Source: Tanypteryx hageni
Lineage: Eukaryota > Arthropoda > Insecta > Odonata > Petaluridae
Direction of reading: 5' to 3'
Assembly (NCBI GenBank): GCA_028673005.1
Contig: CM054114.1
Location: 23,961,369 to 24,025,368, forward strand
DNA: 64,000 nucleotides
Shown: one piece after another, positions 53,745-64,000 of the stretch
Numbering within the stretch: position 1 is the stretch's first letter
Layout of the letters: every line of letters starts with the position of its first letter
Program-made: the position numbers and the translations under genes
Notes under the pieces: model-generated
Seen by the model: the letters and a program-made list of their open reading frames with translations, nothing else
Told to the model about the DNA's origin: nothing
The model's database searches: none

Positions 53745-54738
53745 ATAGAGGAAGAGAGAAATAAAAGATGAATGGATAGGTAGGGAAGAACGGAAATAAG
53801 AGAGATAGACGGTGAGAAAGAAAATGAGAGGAATAGAGAGGCAGAATAATTGAGTGAGAGAAAGTAGGGAAGAACGAAGGATAATGAAAAAAGAATATGG
53901 TTACAGTGAAGGATAAAAGTAGATGTGGAATTAGATAGGTAGAAGGAAAAGAGATAGAGAGGGAGGTAGATAGAGAAAGGGAGAGAGGGAAAGCGAGGAC
54001 GAGAGGGAGAGAGGGAGGGGGGAGACAAAGAGGAATAGGAAGATGGAGGTGTAGAAAAAGTGAGGGGAAAAGGAAAGCAGGGAGATATAAAGTGGGAGAG
54101 AGAGAGGGGGAGGGAGAGAGAACAGGAGGGAGAGAGAGAACAGGACGAAGAGAAAGAACGGGAGGGAGAGAGGGAACAGGAGGGGGAGAGAGAGGACAAG
54201 TGGGAGAGAGAGAAAAGGAGGGAGAGAGAGAATATGAGGGAAAGGGAGAGAACAGTAGGGAGAGAGAGAAAAGGAGGGAGGGAGAGGAGGGAAAGTGAAA
54301 TGGAGAGAACGAGGGAGAGAAAGGGTGGGAGAGAAAGGGAGGGAGAGAAAGGGAGTTGGGGATTGAGAGAGGGATGGTGAAAAAGGGAAGAAGAGGGAGC
54401 GAGAGAGGGAGGGAGGAGAGAGAAAGGGAGGGAGGAGAGAAAGAGGGAAGGGGAGTGAGGGGGGATTGAGGTAGAAAGGGAGAGAGGGGGGAGGACATAT
54501 AGTGGGAGGATAGTAAGAGAGAGGGAGGCAGGGACGAGAGAGAGAGGGGGGGAGGAGAGAGGGAGGGGAGGAGAGAGAGAGAGTGAGAGGAAGAAAGAGA
54601 GGGATGGGGGAGAGAGGAACGAAGAAACGGCGAGGTAGAGAGAGGGGGAGGGAGAAGGGAGAGAGAGAAATGTAGAGGGAGGAGAGAGAAGTAGAGGGAG
54701 GAGAGAGAGGGGGGAGAGTGAATTAGAGAAAGAGATAG
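53745..54738 (+). repeat. GA-rich polypurine tract
   Basis: About 1 kb of plus-strand purines that ends exactly at the tail of the next minus-strand LINE. Confidence 0.92.
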
Positions 54739-54838
54739 ATAGATAGATAATCGTCTTTATTCGGGCGAAATTTAGACCATAAGGTCCATTCTTACATTTA
54801 ACCCTTCGTCAATATAAAAAATATAAAAAATGGTAAAG

Positions 54839-54903
<65 letters not shown>
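54839..54903. repeat. (TA)n microsatellite
   Basis: A TA run within the LINE 3' UTR. Confidence 0.95.
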
Positions 54904-54907
<4 letters not shown>

Positions 54908-55671
54908 CAATACGCATAACATAAACAGTATATACCTAAATCATACAGAGTAAAAAATATATAAAATTGAAGACAGATTAGAGATTGTGGGGAAAACCTA
55001 GGTAAAACAGGCATGTCCTCCCTAGTAAAACCCACGCAGGAAAACACCCACTGAGAAGGGGGGTGTGAAAAACCTGTGAAAACCCTAGATAGTGTACATA
55101 TTATGATATAGTAATACAACATTAAATAGAAAGGAATATGTACAGTAAGTCTTCGTATATACAGCATCGTTGTATACCGTCATAAAAAATACATATATAG
55201 GTATTAACGTAATGCAAACCAAGAAATATAATACAATAATTAGGCAGAATAAGATGAAATATACTTGAAATATATACAATGAATGTGGAGATTGTTGTTG
55301 GATCATGCATAACATAAGAAAGAAGGAAATTATATAAAATTACACATATGATATAAAACAATACATAATAAAATAAAGTAATACGAAATAGTATAAAACA
55401 ATACAAAATGATATAAAACAGTATAAAATAGTATAAAACAGTACAAAATGATATAAATCAGTATAAAATAGTATGAAACAATACAGAATGATATAATACA
55501 ATGAGAATTAGTATAAACACTATAACATAGTAGACACTAGACAATGAAAAGGTAACAGTCGAAGGAGGCGTACACTTTGCGGACTCGATAACCTGCAAAA
55601 AAAAATTAATTAATGTTCATTATGTAAGGAAGAGTGAAGGAAGCCGTCTTGCAATTGGTAAGAAGAAAATG

Positions 55672-58112
55672 TTAAAGCTGACCTGAATTTTGGGCAGAGA
55701 ACAGCAATTTAAAGTATTTATGTTTGAATATGTGGAGAGATGTTGCGTTTTGGAGGTCAGTAGGTAGGGCGTTCCAAAGTCTACAAGCTGTAACATGGAA
55801 GGATTTATTATAAATTTCCGTCCTGTGATGTGGGATCTGGAAGAGATTGGTGCCCCTAGTGTTGGCGTTGTGCACAGAGTTCATTTGGGAAAATTTGGAG
55901 TTCAGATACTGCGGGTTTTGAAGAGTTATAATTCGGTAAAATAACGAGAGGAGGTGAAGACGTCTACGAGCTTCAGTGCGAAGCCAGCCTAACGTATATA
56001 GAGGTTGAGTGACATGGTCTCTCTTTTGGAGATCGCAAATGAATCTTACGCAGGAATTTTGTGCACGCTGCAATTTTAGAGATAGCTCGTTAGATAGATC
56101 TTGATAGACCGTATCGCAGTAATCGAGGTGAGGAAGGACAAGAGCTGTGATAATTCGCTTGCGAAGGGAGAAATGTGTAATTCTTTTAAGTGAGTGAAGA
56201 GAACTGTTAACAGTATTACATATTTTTTAGTTATATGATCAGTCCAGGTCAATGTGTCATTGAATACTAACCCGAGATTGGTTGCAGTTTTTTGGAAACG
56301 AATGACAGAGTTATTGAGCAGAATTGGGGGAAGTTCTGAGAAGTTTAGTGACGAGAGAAGTTTGGGATACCCAATAATAATAGACTGACTTTTTAAAGGA
56401 TTAATTTTGAGGAAATTTACATTGCTCCATTTGGATAAAGAAGTGAGGTCATGGTTCATTTTATCAATGATAAGATGGAGATCAATAGAGCGAGAGTGCA
56501 TATAGATTTGGAGATCATCAGCATAAAGGTGGTATTTACAGTGAGCAAGCTGAGAAGATATATCATTAATGTACAGAGAGAAGAGCAGTGGCCCGAGGGT
56601 GGAACCTTGTGGTACGCCACGTGACACTTTAATCCATCTTGAGGAATGATTGTCAGTTACGACCTTTTGATAGCGATCATTCAGGTAAGAACTAATTAAG
56701 TTTAGGGAATCTGAGGAGAAGTTCATGAGGCGCAGTTTGGTTAGAAGTATGTTTACATCTACAGAGTCAAAAGCTTTACTAAAGTCAAGAAGAGTCATAA
56801 TAGTGACTTCTCTTTTGTCCATTGCTAATCTGATATCGTCAGTGATTTTGAGGAGTGCTGTGGTAGTGCTGTGTGATTTTCGGAATCCTGATTGTAGAGA
56901 ATCGAGGATATTATTACTAATTAGAAAATATGTGATTTGTTCATGTAAAACCTTTTCAAATGCCTTTGATAATACAGGAAGTAAACTGATGGGCCGAAAG
57001 TCGGTTATGTCAGAAGTAAGACTTTTCTTAGGTATGGGACGGACTATGGCGAGTTTCCATTGCGATGGGAATTTGTTTTGCATAAGCGACCAATTGAATA
57101 TATGAGTGATGACGGGTAGAACTAGATGAATAATCTTATGAAGGAAGACTATTGGAATTTCGTCAGCACCTTGTGCTCTGGACTTGATTTTACGTAAACA
57201 ATTCAGTACTTCCAGCTGAGTTACAGGAGAAAATTGGAATGGTGGTGATGCTGTGGTGGGAGGAGTGTGTTGAAGTAGGTGGTGTATGTGATTCTGTTTT
57301 ATTTCGTTGTCATCAGGAGTTGGGGGAGTGGTGAATAGAGTGTTAAGTGTATCAAGGCAAATATGAGGAGGAAGTTGTGTATCCTTAGATTTTCCAATAC
57401 GAAATAATTTTAAGTTACTCCATAGAGAAGATTGTGAAGAATTTGGACGGGACAGTGAATGAATGTACCGAGTTTTAGAGTTTCTGATAAGTTGCTTAGT
57501 TTTATTTCTTAGTTTTTTAAATTGGTTGAATGAGATCTGTGTTTTTGTATTTTTGAAAATGCGGAAGGCATTGTCACGTCTCTTCATTATCAGTTTGATG
57601 TCTGTTGTGAGCCATGGTGCATGGGGCTTAGAGACTCTTTTAGTCTTTAGTGGAGCGTGAGTGTTGATTAATGACTGTGCAAAATTGTTGAAAGCCTCAA
57701 CCTTGTCGTTAATGTCGTCCATGTACTCAATAGAATACCAAGGCATGGCAGACGCGTCAGCAATTAACTTCTCATTGTTGATGTTTTTGAAGTCCCTATA
57801 GGTGATATATTTCGGCTTGTGAGTTGGGCTCCTTATTGAATATGCAATGTATATTATGTCATGTGCGGAGATTCCCGGAGCAGAGAGTTGGCCATGCGCG
57901 AGAACCTTGTCAGGATTGGCGGTAACGGCTAAATCAATTAGGGTAGAGGAAGTAGGAGTATGGTGAGTAGCATTTAGAGGTAGAATACTAAGGCCTAGAG
58001 AGTTGAAGGAGTTATATAAATATGTCGAATCAGGGTTTGGTGCGAGTATATTGGCATTAAAATCGCCAGTAATTATTAAATGATTGTAATCGTTAATGTG
58101 ATTAGAGTAGTC
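55672..58112 (-). pseudogene. CR1/L2-like ORF2 (endonuclease C-terminal half plus reverse transcriptase)
   Basis: Read on the minus strand, the frame opens with the GDFN motif of the APE nuclease (LIITGDFNANILAPNP) and continues to STLIDLAV. RT motifs follow: FRPISLLPVLSKAFEKVL, SGFRKSHSTTTALL, LLDFSKAFDSVD (catalytic D), GVPQGSTLGPLLFSLYIND and LYADDLQIY. A one-base frameshift in an A run at about 56,222 changes the frame, and the thumb/C-terminal region resumes as LPHLDYCDTVYQDLSNELS and on to the stop at 55,672. Apparent residues before DYSNHIND in the open frame come from the inserted element. Apart from the frameshift and the split, no stops are present. Confidence 0.85.
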
Positions 58113-58668
58113 ACCTGGCCCTTGAAGAGGACGGACGTGCCTTTCACTTCCTCCTGCGAGCGCTGACCTGCCTGCGAGCGACACCTGTAGTAGTAGCAGT
58201 AGCTGTAGTTTAGCTGTAGCCGTATTGTTGTGTTAAGTAGAACTAGTATTTTTCTATTTATTCTATTAATTTTTCATCTTTTTACGTTAATTGTTTTGTT
58301 GTAATTGTAGTTTAACTCATCTTTGAGCTTAAAGCTTACTCATCCTTCTCTTGCCGTATCATAGTAGTTAATTGCGTCTCTCAGCCACTAAATCCGTAAT
58401 CTTTGTAATATTTATTTATAGTAGCGTATTACCTTACTCGTTCTTAATTATTTCCTTTTACCTTAGCATTTCTTTAGCTTCTAAATCTACATTGCTCTTG
58501 TGCTAAACTTTCTTGCTTATTTACTAACGTTGTTGGTGTAGTGAAACACTTTCCCTTTCACTTTTTACCTGCGCTCGACCCTAATTTAACCTTGAAGACA
58601 GCCAACCGCGTATTTACGTTAGTTCTAGTATATTTATATAGATAGTACAGATTAGTTAAGAGGATAGG

Positions 58669-59701
58669 ATGGCTACTCCGAGGACTCCTGTTTCCTCCTT
58701 CTTGCGCGACGCTGGTTGCGAGGCCATGAGGTCTCGGATCACGGAGCTGGAGAGGGTGGTTGCGGACCTCCTTCAGAGGGTGGAAAGGTCGGAGGCAGCC
58801 TTGGCGCGTGGGAGGGGTGCGGGTTCTTCCCTGAGAGCAAACCGCGCCAAAATGGCGGCTCGGGTTCGCCTGGGTGCGGAAGCCGGCAGAGCGATCGGGT
58901 AGGCTCCTGGCTCCTCTTCGCGGGTCGAGGGTCCTCCGGACCAGGAAGCCCGATGAGTGGTGTGTGGTGTCCACTCGGGGGGATCGTGGGGTGGTGTTGC
59001 GGAGACAGGGAGTTGGGAACGCCTCGGTGGCCCCTCTTCCTGTTAGTAATCGGTTTGCGGTGTTGTCGGAGGACGACTCCACTGCCGTTACGCCCGTGCC
59101 CGCTCCCGTCTCCTCGGTGGAGGCCGGGCCCAAGGAGAGCTCGGGGGGAAAGAGAGGGCTGTTAGTGATAGGGAGCTCCAACGTCCGGCGTGTGGTGGCG
59201 CCTTTACTGTCACGGGCCCGCCGGGAGGGAGTTCACGAGCGGGTGTTCTCCAGGTGTATACCAGGAGGTTCGGTGCCCCAGGTGACGAAGGAGTTCAGGG
59301 TGTCGGTATCGGGCACGGGTTGCTCCTCGCTGCGGGTGGTGGCCCATGTTGGTACCAATGACGCTTCGAAGCGCGGCTCCGAGGAGGTCTTAAGCTCTTT
59401 TAAGGACTTGGCCGCTGAGGTTGCTCGTGTCCGAGAGGAGTCTGGTGCTGATGTGCGGCTTTCCATCTGTAGCATTGTTCCTCGGACGGACTGCGGTTCT
59501 ATGGTTTGGAGCCGAGTGGTCGGGCTGAACCGTAGGCTGTGGGACTTCTGTAGGGGCAATGGAGTGGACTTCGTTGACCTGAGGCTGGTCCTGGACTCAT
59601 GTAGGGCATCCCTAAACGGTTCTGGTGTGCACTACACTGCCGAGGCTGCGGAGGCGGTAGCGCGTAGGGTGTTTGAGCATTCTAGGGCTTTTTTAGGTTA
59701 G
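58669..59701 (+). pseudogene. CR1-like ORF1 with SGNH-esterase-like domain, frameshifted
   Basis: The first part (58,669 to ~58,830) encodes MATPRTPVSSFLRDAGCEAM and a probable coiled coil (RITELERVVADLLQRVERSE). At least one frameshift between ~58,800 and 58,900 moves to the frame that runs to 59,701. This second part has a basic linker (NRFAVLSEDD), then LLVIGSSNVRRVVAPLL (block I, with S in place of the usual GDS aspartate-serine), HVGTND (block III) and GVHYTAEAAEAVARRV (block V histidine). This layout is known in CR1/L2-group ORF1 proteins, which act as nucleic-acid-binding accessory factors. The high G+C of ORF1 contrasts with AT-rich ORF2. Confidence 0.75.
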
Positions 59702-59736
59702 ATTTAAGCAATTGCAATTTTTTAGCAAGCGTTGAG

Positions 59737-62700
59737 ATGCACGCCAATAGTAGATCAGATGGTAGGTTAGGATGTAGGCAGCTTACCGGTACGGGATTAA
59801 TTGAGAGCACAATAGGGGAAAATGTAAGAAATTCGTGCGGTAACAGAATTATCGAAGGCATGGGGATAAACGATTTTCCATTCAAAAATTCCGTAGATAA
59901 TGCGTGCGACCTTAACAGCGCTATAAACCCGACGTTAAGTAACAGTAGAATACATTCCAAGCGTAGAAATAGTCGACATAGTAGGAAGGTTAAGGAGGCA
60001 GTAAATAATAATAATTATAATCTTAATAATAATAACAGTAATAATAGCTCAGTAGAGCGCGAGGAATCGTTACGTAGTCATAGCGAGAAATTAAAAATCA
60101 TTACGGTTAATTGTCGCAGCATTCGCAGGAAGGAGGCCGAATTTGAACATCTTATTCGTAGTCTGCGTGCTGATGTAGTTATAGGCACTGAAAGTTGGCT
60201 TACGGCAGACATAGCCAGTCAGGAGATCTTTCCTCGTGACTATAGCGTCTTCAGAAAAGATCGATGTATCCGGTCGGGAGGTGGAGTCTTTATAGCAGTT
60301 AGCAATAAATACGAAAGTTACCCAATACAGATTAACGACGACGAAGTCGAAAGTGTTTGGTGTCGTGTAAAAGGAAGCGACTCAAAAACTATAAATATAT
60401 GCGCTTTTTATAGACCCCCAAATGCGAGCGTGGAAACTATTCATTCTCTGGAGAAACAAGTGGCGACGCTAAATTCGTCTAATAAAGATAAAGCCATTAT
60501 AATCGGGGGCGATTTCAATCTTCCGTCAATAGATTGGAGGCATAATTGCTTTTATCCCGGAGGTAGAGAGCGTGAATCGTGCGAGGCGTTACTAGAAACT
60601 TTCGGTAAGCACTCATTGTATCAATTAGTGAGATTTCCCACGAGATTTAATAATATATTAGATTTATTTGTTACTAATCTTCCTGAGCGTATGAATAGAG
60701 TATCTGATGCTGAGGGAATAAGCGATCACAAGGCAGTGTACGTGGAATTTCAGTTAATTATTGAGAAACAGGTTAAGGCCAAAAGAAAACTTTATGTATT
60801 CGCCAAAGCCGATTTCACAAGATTTAGGTCTTTTCTGCGAAATAAATATACTAATTTCTGCAATTTAACCGATAGTGCAGACGCGGAGGAATCCTGGTGC
60901 ATGTTCAGAGATATGATGCGAGAGTGTACAGATAAATTTATTCCGAGCAAACTGAAGCGTGATAGTGCAGAACCTAGATGGTACAATCAGGAAGTAAGAA
61001 GCGCTCTCCGACGTCAAAGAAAACTCCACTCTCGCGTAAATAACACATCCTCAACAGCTACGGTCGATCAGACTGCAATAATAAGGCATCAATACAAGGA
61101 GGCGCGCTCCATAGCCAGAGTAGCAATGCGTAATGCGTTTAACAATTATAAAAAGAAGGTTTTACAGGAAAACTTGAAAGAGAACCCAAAAGCATTTTGG
61201 TCTTACGTCAGGGAAGTTCAAGGTAGGGGCCCCACTATTGCGTCACTGCGGTCGGAAACGGGAAATGTAGTTCACGATAGTATGGATAAAGCAAACCTAT
61301 TAAATCATCACTTTCAGAAAGCTTTTACTCGTGATGACGATGAATGTGAAACCCCTATTCCTATGCGTCAGGGCGATTCGATGGAAGATTTGGTATTTTC
61401 GGAAAATGGCATCGCGCTCCAACTTAATTCAATTAAGCCAAATAAATCTCCTGGACCGGAGGAAATTCCCGCGCGTGTAATGAAAGAATTAGCTGCTGAA
61501 ATCGCGCCGTATTTGAAAATTATATTCGAGAAATCCATTAGAGAAGGAGTAGTTCCTAAAGATTGGAAGGTGGCACATGTTACGCCCATCCATAAGAGTG
61601 GCGACAGAGAGAACCCCGAAAATTATAGGCCGATATCCTTAACTTCATTATCGTGCAAGATACTTGAGCACATAGTCTTTAGCTCTGTAATGCGCTATTT
61701 AGATAGTCATTCATTGCTTAGCGGATGCCAACACGGATTCCGGAGAGGTAGATCATGCGAAACGCAGCTCGGCCTGTTCGTGGACGATTTGTTGCGATGC
61801 GGAGAGAAAAATACTCAGGTCAATGCCATATTCATTGATTTCAGGAAGGCGTTCGATAAAGTATCTCATAGGAAATTAATTGCGAAGTTAGGACAATGTG
61901 GTATCAATTCGAAAGTTGTCGGTTGGGTGAGAGACTTCCTCTCGAATAGGTAACAGATAGTTGTCATCGATGGGAAATACTCGTCCCCCGTTAAAGTTGC
62001 TTCGGGTGTTCCTCAGGGAAGTGTATTGGGCCCTCTGCTCTTCTTAATCTATGTAAATGATATGTGCTCGGTTGTTCGTAGTAAAATTAGGCTTTTCGCC
62101 GATGACACCGTTCTATATAAAGAAATAAAAAATCAGGAGGACCATCAGTCTCTGTGTGAAGACTTAAGAGCCATTTCAGCGTGGTGCAAAGAATGGCAAA
62201 TCGAAATTAATTATACTAAATGTGCTGCAGTCACGTTCTGGAAAAGTAAGAACAAAGATTTAGGTTTCGAATATAAAATAGATGAAATGAGTATTCGACA
62301 AGCTGAGTATGTAAAATATTTAGGAGTAACCATTTGTCGAGATCTTTCGTGGGACATGCACATTCGTCGAGTTATAGGCGCGGCCAACAAGAAACTGGCA
62401 TTCATAGGTAGAATAGTACGGAACACTACAGAGAAAGTACGCGAAACATGCTACTTATCACTGGTAAGACCACAAGTGGAATACGCAGCGAGCATATGGG
62501 ATCCGTACGAGAAGGGACACATAATTCAACTTGAAAGAGTACAGCGCAGAGCAGCCAGATTTGTAAAACAAAAGTACGAACATAAGGAAAGCGTCACCTC
62601 TTTATTGAGCGATTTGAACTGGGTATCACTGGAGGACCGTAGATTGCACTCAAGGTTGAAACTTCTAGAGAAATATAGGTCAGAATGTCTAAAAGAGGAG

Positions 62701-62862
62701 GTAGTGGGAATAATTGTGGCACCGACGTATATAGGTAGAAATGATCGAGACGATAAAATACGTGAGATCGATTGTAGGACGGAGCGTTATCTAGGCTCGT
62801 TCTTTCCGAGGACAATAAGAGATCACAATAGGAAATTTCGAATTGCGTTAGACAATCTTTAG
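59737..62862 (+). pseudogene. CR1-like ORF2: APE endonuclease plus reverse transcriptase, one internal stop
   Basis: 1041 codons from the ATG at 59,737, in one frame, interrupted only by TAA at 61,951-61,953 (codon 739). An Asn-rich N-terminal region (89-105) precedes the APE domain: TVNCRS (~124), GTESWL, CAFYRPPNASVE, IGGDFNLPSIDW, LDLFVTNLPE and ISDHKAVYVEF. RT motifs: PIHKSGDRENPENYRPISLT, HGFRRGRSCETQL, IFIDFRKAFDKV (D701), SNR-stop-QIVVIDG, GVPQGSVLGPLLFLIYVND and FADDTVLY (787-794). The C-terminal region has RPQVEYAASIWDP and QRRAARFVK. A single nonsense codon makes it non-functional unless read through, but it is otherwise remarkably complete. Confidence 0.9.
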
Positions 62863-62942
62863 GTAGGATTTGGTGCATTGCACCCCCTGCCACCCACCAA
62901 CTAGGTGAATTGCAGGGTAACTTGTAGATGTAGATGTAGATG

Positions 62943-63100
62943 ACTTCATCAATATCGGATAGATGACCAATTTTGGGTGGTCGGTAGAAAATACCGAAAA
63001 GTATTTTCTGTGAATAGATTTTCAATTCAAGAAAGAGAAATTCGGGTCTTTTGCTGTAATTACATTCGCTACTTTCAATAAATTTAGTTGAAATATCGTG
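62943..63100 (-). pseudogene. APE endonuclease fragment of the split CR1/L2-like LINE
   Basis: On the minus strand it reads FIESSECNYSKRPEFLFLEL, then KIYSQKILFGIFYRPPK and IGHLSDIDEV, the middle of an APE domain (FYRPP motif). The next expected residues, leading to GDFN, are found at 58,112 downward. The reading frame has no stop here. A second plus-strand LINE begins at about 63,103. Confidence 0.75.
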
Positions 63101-63102
63101 TG

Positions 63103-64000
63103 TGATCGGACCTATGCTTTTCTTGCTTTATATAAACGACATCAGCTCAGTTGTAAAAAGTAATATCAGGCTTCTTGCGGATGACACCGTAGTCTATAGA
63201 GAAATTAGTGGTCCTAGCGACCATCGTCAGCTTCAGGATGATCTGGATGCGTTATCTGTTTGGTGCAAGGAATGGCAGCTAGAAATCAATCAGAAAAAGA
63301 GTAACGTTCTAAACTTTTGGAAATCTAGAAGCCCATCGTCCGTGTTTACCTACTCGATAGATGGTGAGATCATTCCTGTTTCGGAATCCGTGAAATACCT
63401 CGGGGTAACCTTGAATCGTGACCTGTCTTGGGACACCCACATAAGACGAGTGATAGGTGCGGCAAATAAGAAGTTGGCTTTTGTGCGTAGGATAGTCAGG
63501 AAAAGCACGGAAAAGGTGAGAGAATCCTGTTATTTATCGTTGGTTAGACCTCAAATGGAATACGCAGCAGCGGTTTGGGATCCATATCAGAGGGGACACA
63601 TAAAGGATTTAGAAAAAATACAGCGGCGAGCAGCTAGATTCGTGAAAAAGAATTACGATAAAAAACAGAGCGTTACGTTACTCATTGATGAGTTGAGTTG
63701 GCCATCGTTGAAAGATCGTAGATTACAGGCGAGACTTAAACTTCTAGATAAATATAGGTCGGAGATATTCGTAAATGAAATGAAGGATATTATTCGACAA
63801 CCAACGTATATCGGACGGAGGGATAATGACGACAAGATTCGCGAAATAGATAGTAGGACGGAGAGGTATAAGGAGTCCTTTTTCCCTAGGACAATACGTG
63901 ACCACAATAGATAACAGTGAATAATAATTAGTTAGGAACTTGGTGCGCGGCACCCCCTGCCATCCACCGTCAAGGTGACTTGCAGGGTAATATGTAGATG
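63103..64000 (+). pseudogene. second CR1-like LINE copy, 5'-truncated
   Basis: Starts inside the RT (GPMLFLLYINDISSVV), with LADDTVVY in place of FADD. It continues uninterrupted through LGVTLNRDLSWDTHIRR, RPQMEYAAAVWDP and FFPRTIRDHNR to TAA at 63,912, followed by the 3' UTR hairpin and the start of a tgtagatg tail at the window edge. It is roughly two-thirds identical in protein to the 58.1-62.9 kb copy, so it belongs to another subfamily. The element's end lies at or just beyond base 64,000. Confidence 0.88.

Larger units (their letters stand above)
54741..58112 (-). mobile_element. CR1/L2-like LINE, main part, split by insertion
   Basis: The 3' end at 54,741 carries a (TATC)n tail and the cgtctttattcgggcgaaat signature. 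A ~930-bp 3' UTR, most of ORF2, and the second half of the endonuclease follow upstream. At about 58,112 the element is interrupted by the plus-strand CR1-like element, and its endonuclease resumes at 62,943-63,100. Confidence 0.85.
58113..62942 (+). mobile_element. near full-length CR1-like LINE
   Basis: About 4.8 kb: a 5' UTR of roughly 550 bp, ORF1, a 35-bp gap, ORF2, and a short 3' UTR ending in (TGTAGA)n. It sits inside the minus-strand LINE. The 3' UTR hairpin (CCCTGC/GCAGGG around CACC/GGTG) is shared with the next copy. I could not identify a clean target-site duplication. Confidence 0.85.

Noticed and set aside
58113..58184. First ~25 residues of the open minus-strand frame as the true start of the split LINE ORF2
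   Set aside because: These codons come from the 5' UTR of the inserted plus-strand LINE. The real upstream endonuclease lies at 62,943-63,100.

Overview
This window looks like repeat-dominated intergenic DNA from an animal genome, most plausibly an arthropod and perhaps an insect. That placement is inferred from the mix of elements: APE-type LINEs of RTE-like and CR1/L2-like kinds, a Penelope-like element with a GIY-YIG nuclease, mariner/Tc1, piggyBac, hAT and Helitron-like DNA transposons, tRNA-derived SINE-like repeats and very long (TA)n and GA/CT tracts. I found no convincing single-copy host gene. Nearly every long reading frame is either a transposon protein or an artefact of simple repeats.

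Layout. 0-6.5 kb: diverged interspersed repeats, an internally deleted mariner (1.39-1.74 kb), a full-length RTE-like LINE with an intact 988-residue ORF and a perfect 10-bp target-site duplication (2.16-5.49 kb), and the zinc-binding tail of a piggyBac transposase (6.28-6.48 kb). 7-10 kb: an RTE 3' end and Penelope-type tails embedded in (TA)n, then a truncated RTE copy. 9.86-12.3 kb: a tandem array of a Helitron-like unit. 12.4-15.8 kb: a deleted piggyBac element (TTAA ends), a decayed Tc1/mariner-superfamily element with complete terminal repeats, and a foldback element. 16-20.7 kb: interspersed repeats, a truncated CR1/L2-like LINE and a hammerhead-like motif. 21-26.1 kb: four LINE 3' ends that converge on 22.9 kb, each running into CT-rich DNA. 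26.1-31.9 kb: tRNA-Gly-like sequences in hairpins, a degenerate 146-bp satellite and interspersed repeats. 31.9-35.3 kb: an RTE remnant and a 5'-truncated Penelope-like element. 36-42.6 kb: a duplicated ~730-bp repeat, a 203-bp hAT MITE with an 8-bp duplication, a 147-bp satellite and two Penelope tails. 42.7-54.7 kb: mostly polypurine DNA on the + strand, broken by a second Helitron-like array, LINE tails and a SINE. 54.7-64 kb: a nested LINE cluster, in which a minus-strand CR1/L2-like element is split by a near full-length CR1-like element (ORF1 with an SGNH-esterase-like domain, ORF2 with APE plus RT) and again by a second, truncated copy.

Nothing here forms a cellular pathway. The functional logic is that of selfish elements: endonuclease plus reverse transcriptase for LINEs, RT plus GIY-YIG for the Penelope element, and DDE/D transposases for the cut-and-paste elements. 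The observations I find most worth following up are hammerhead-ribozyme-like folds shared by several Penelope-type tails, the constant association of one LINE family's 3' terminus with CT-rich tracts, the intact RTE-like LINE, and the nested insertions at the right end.
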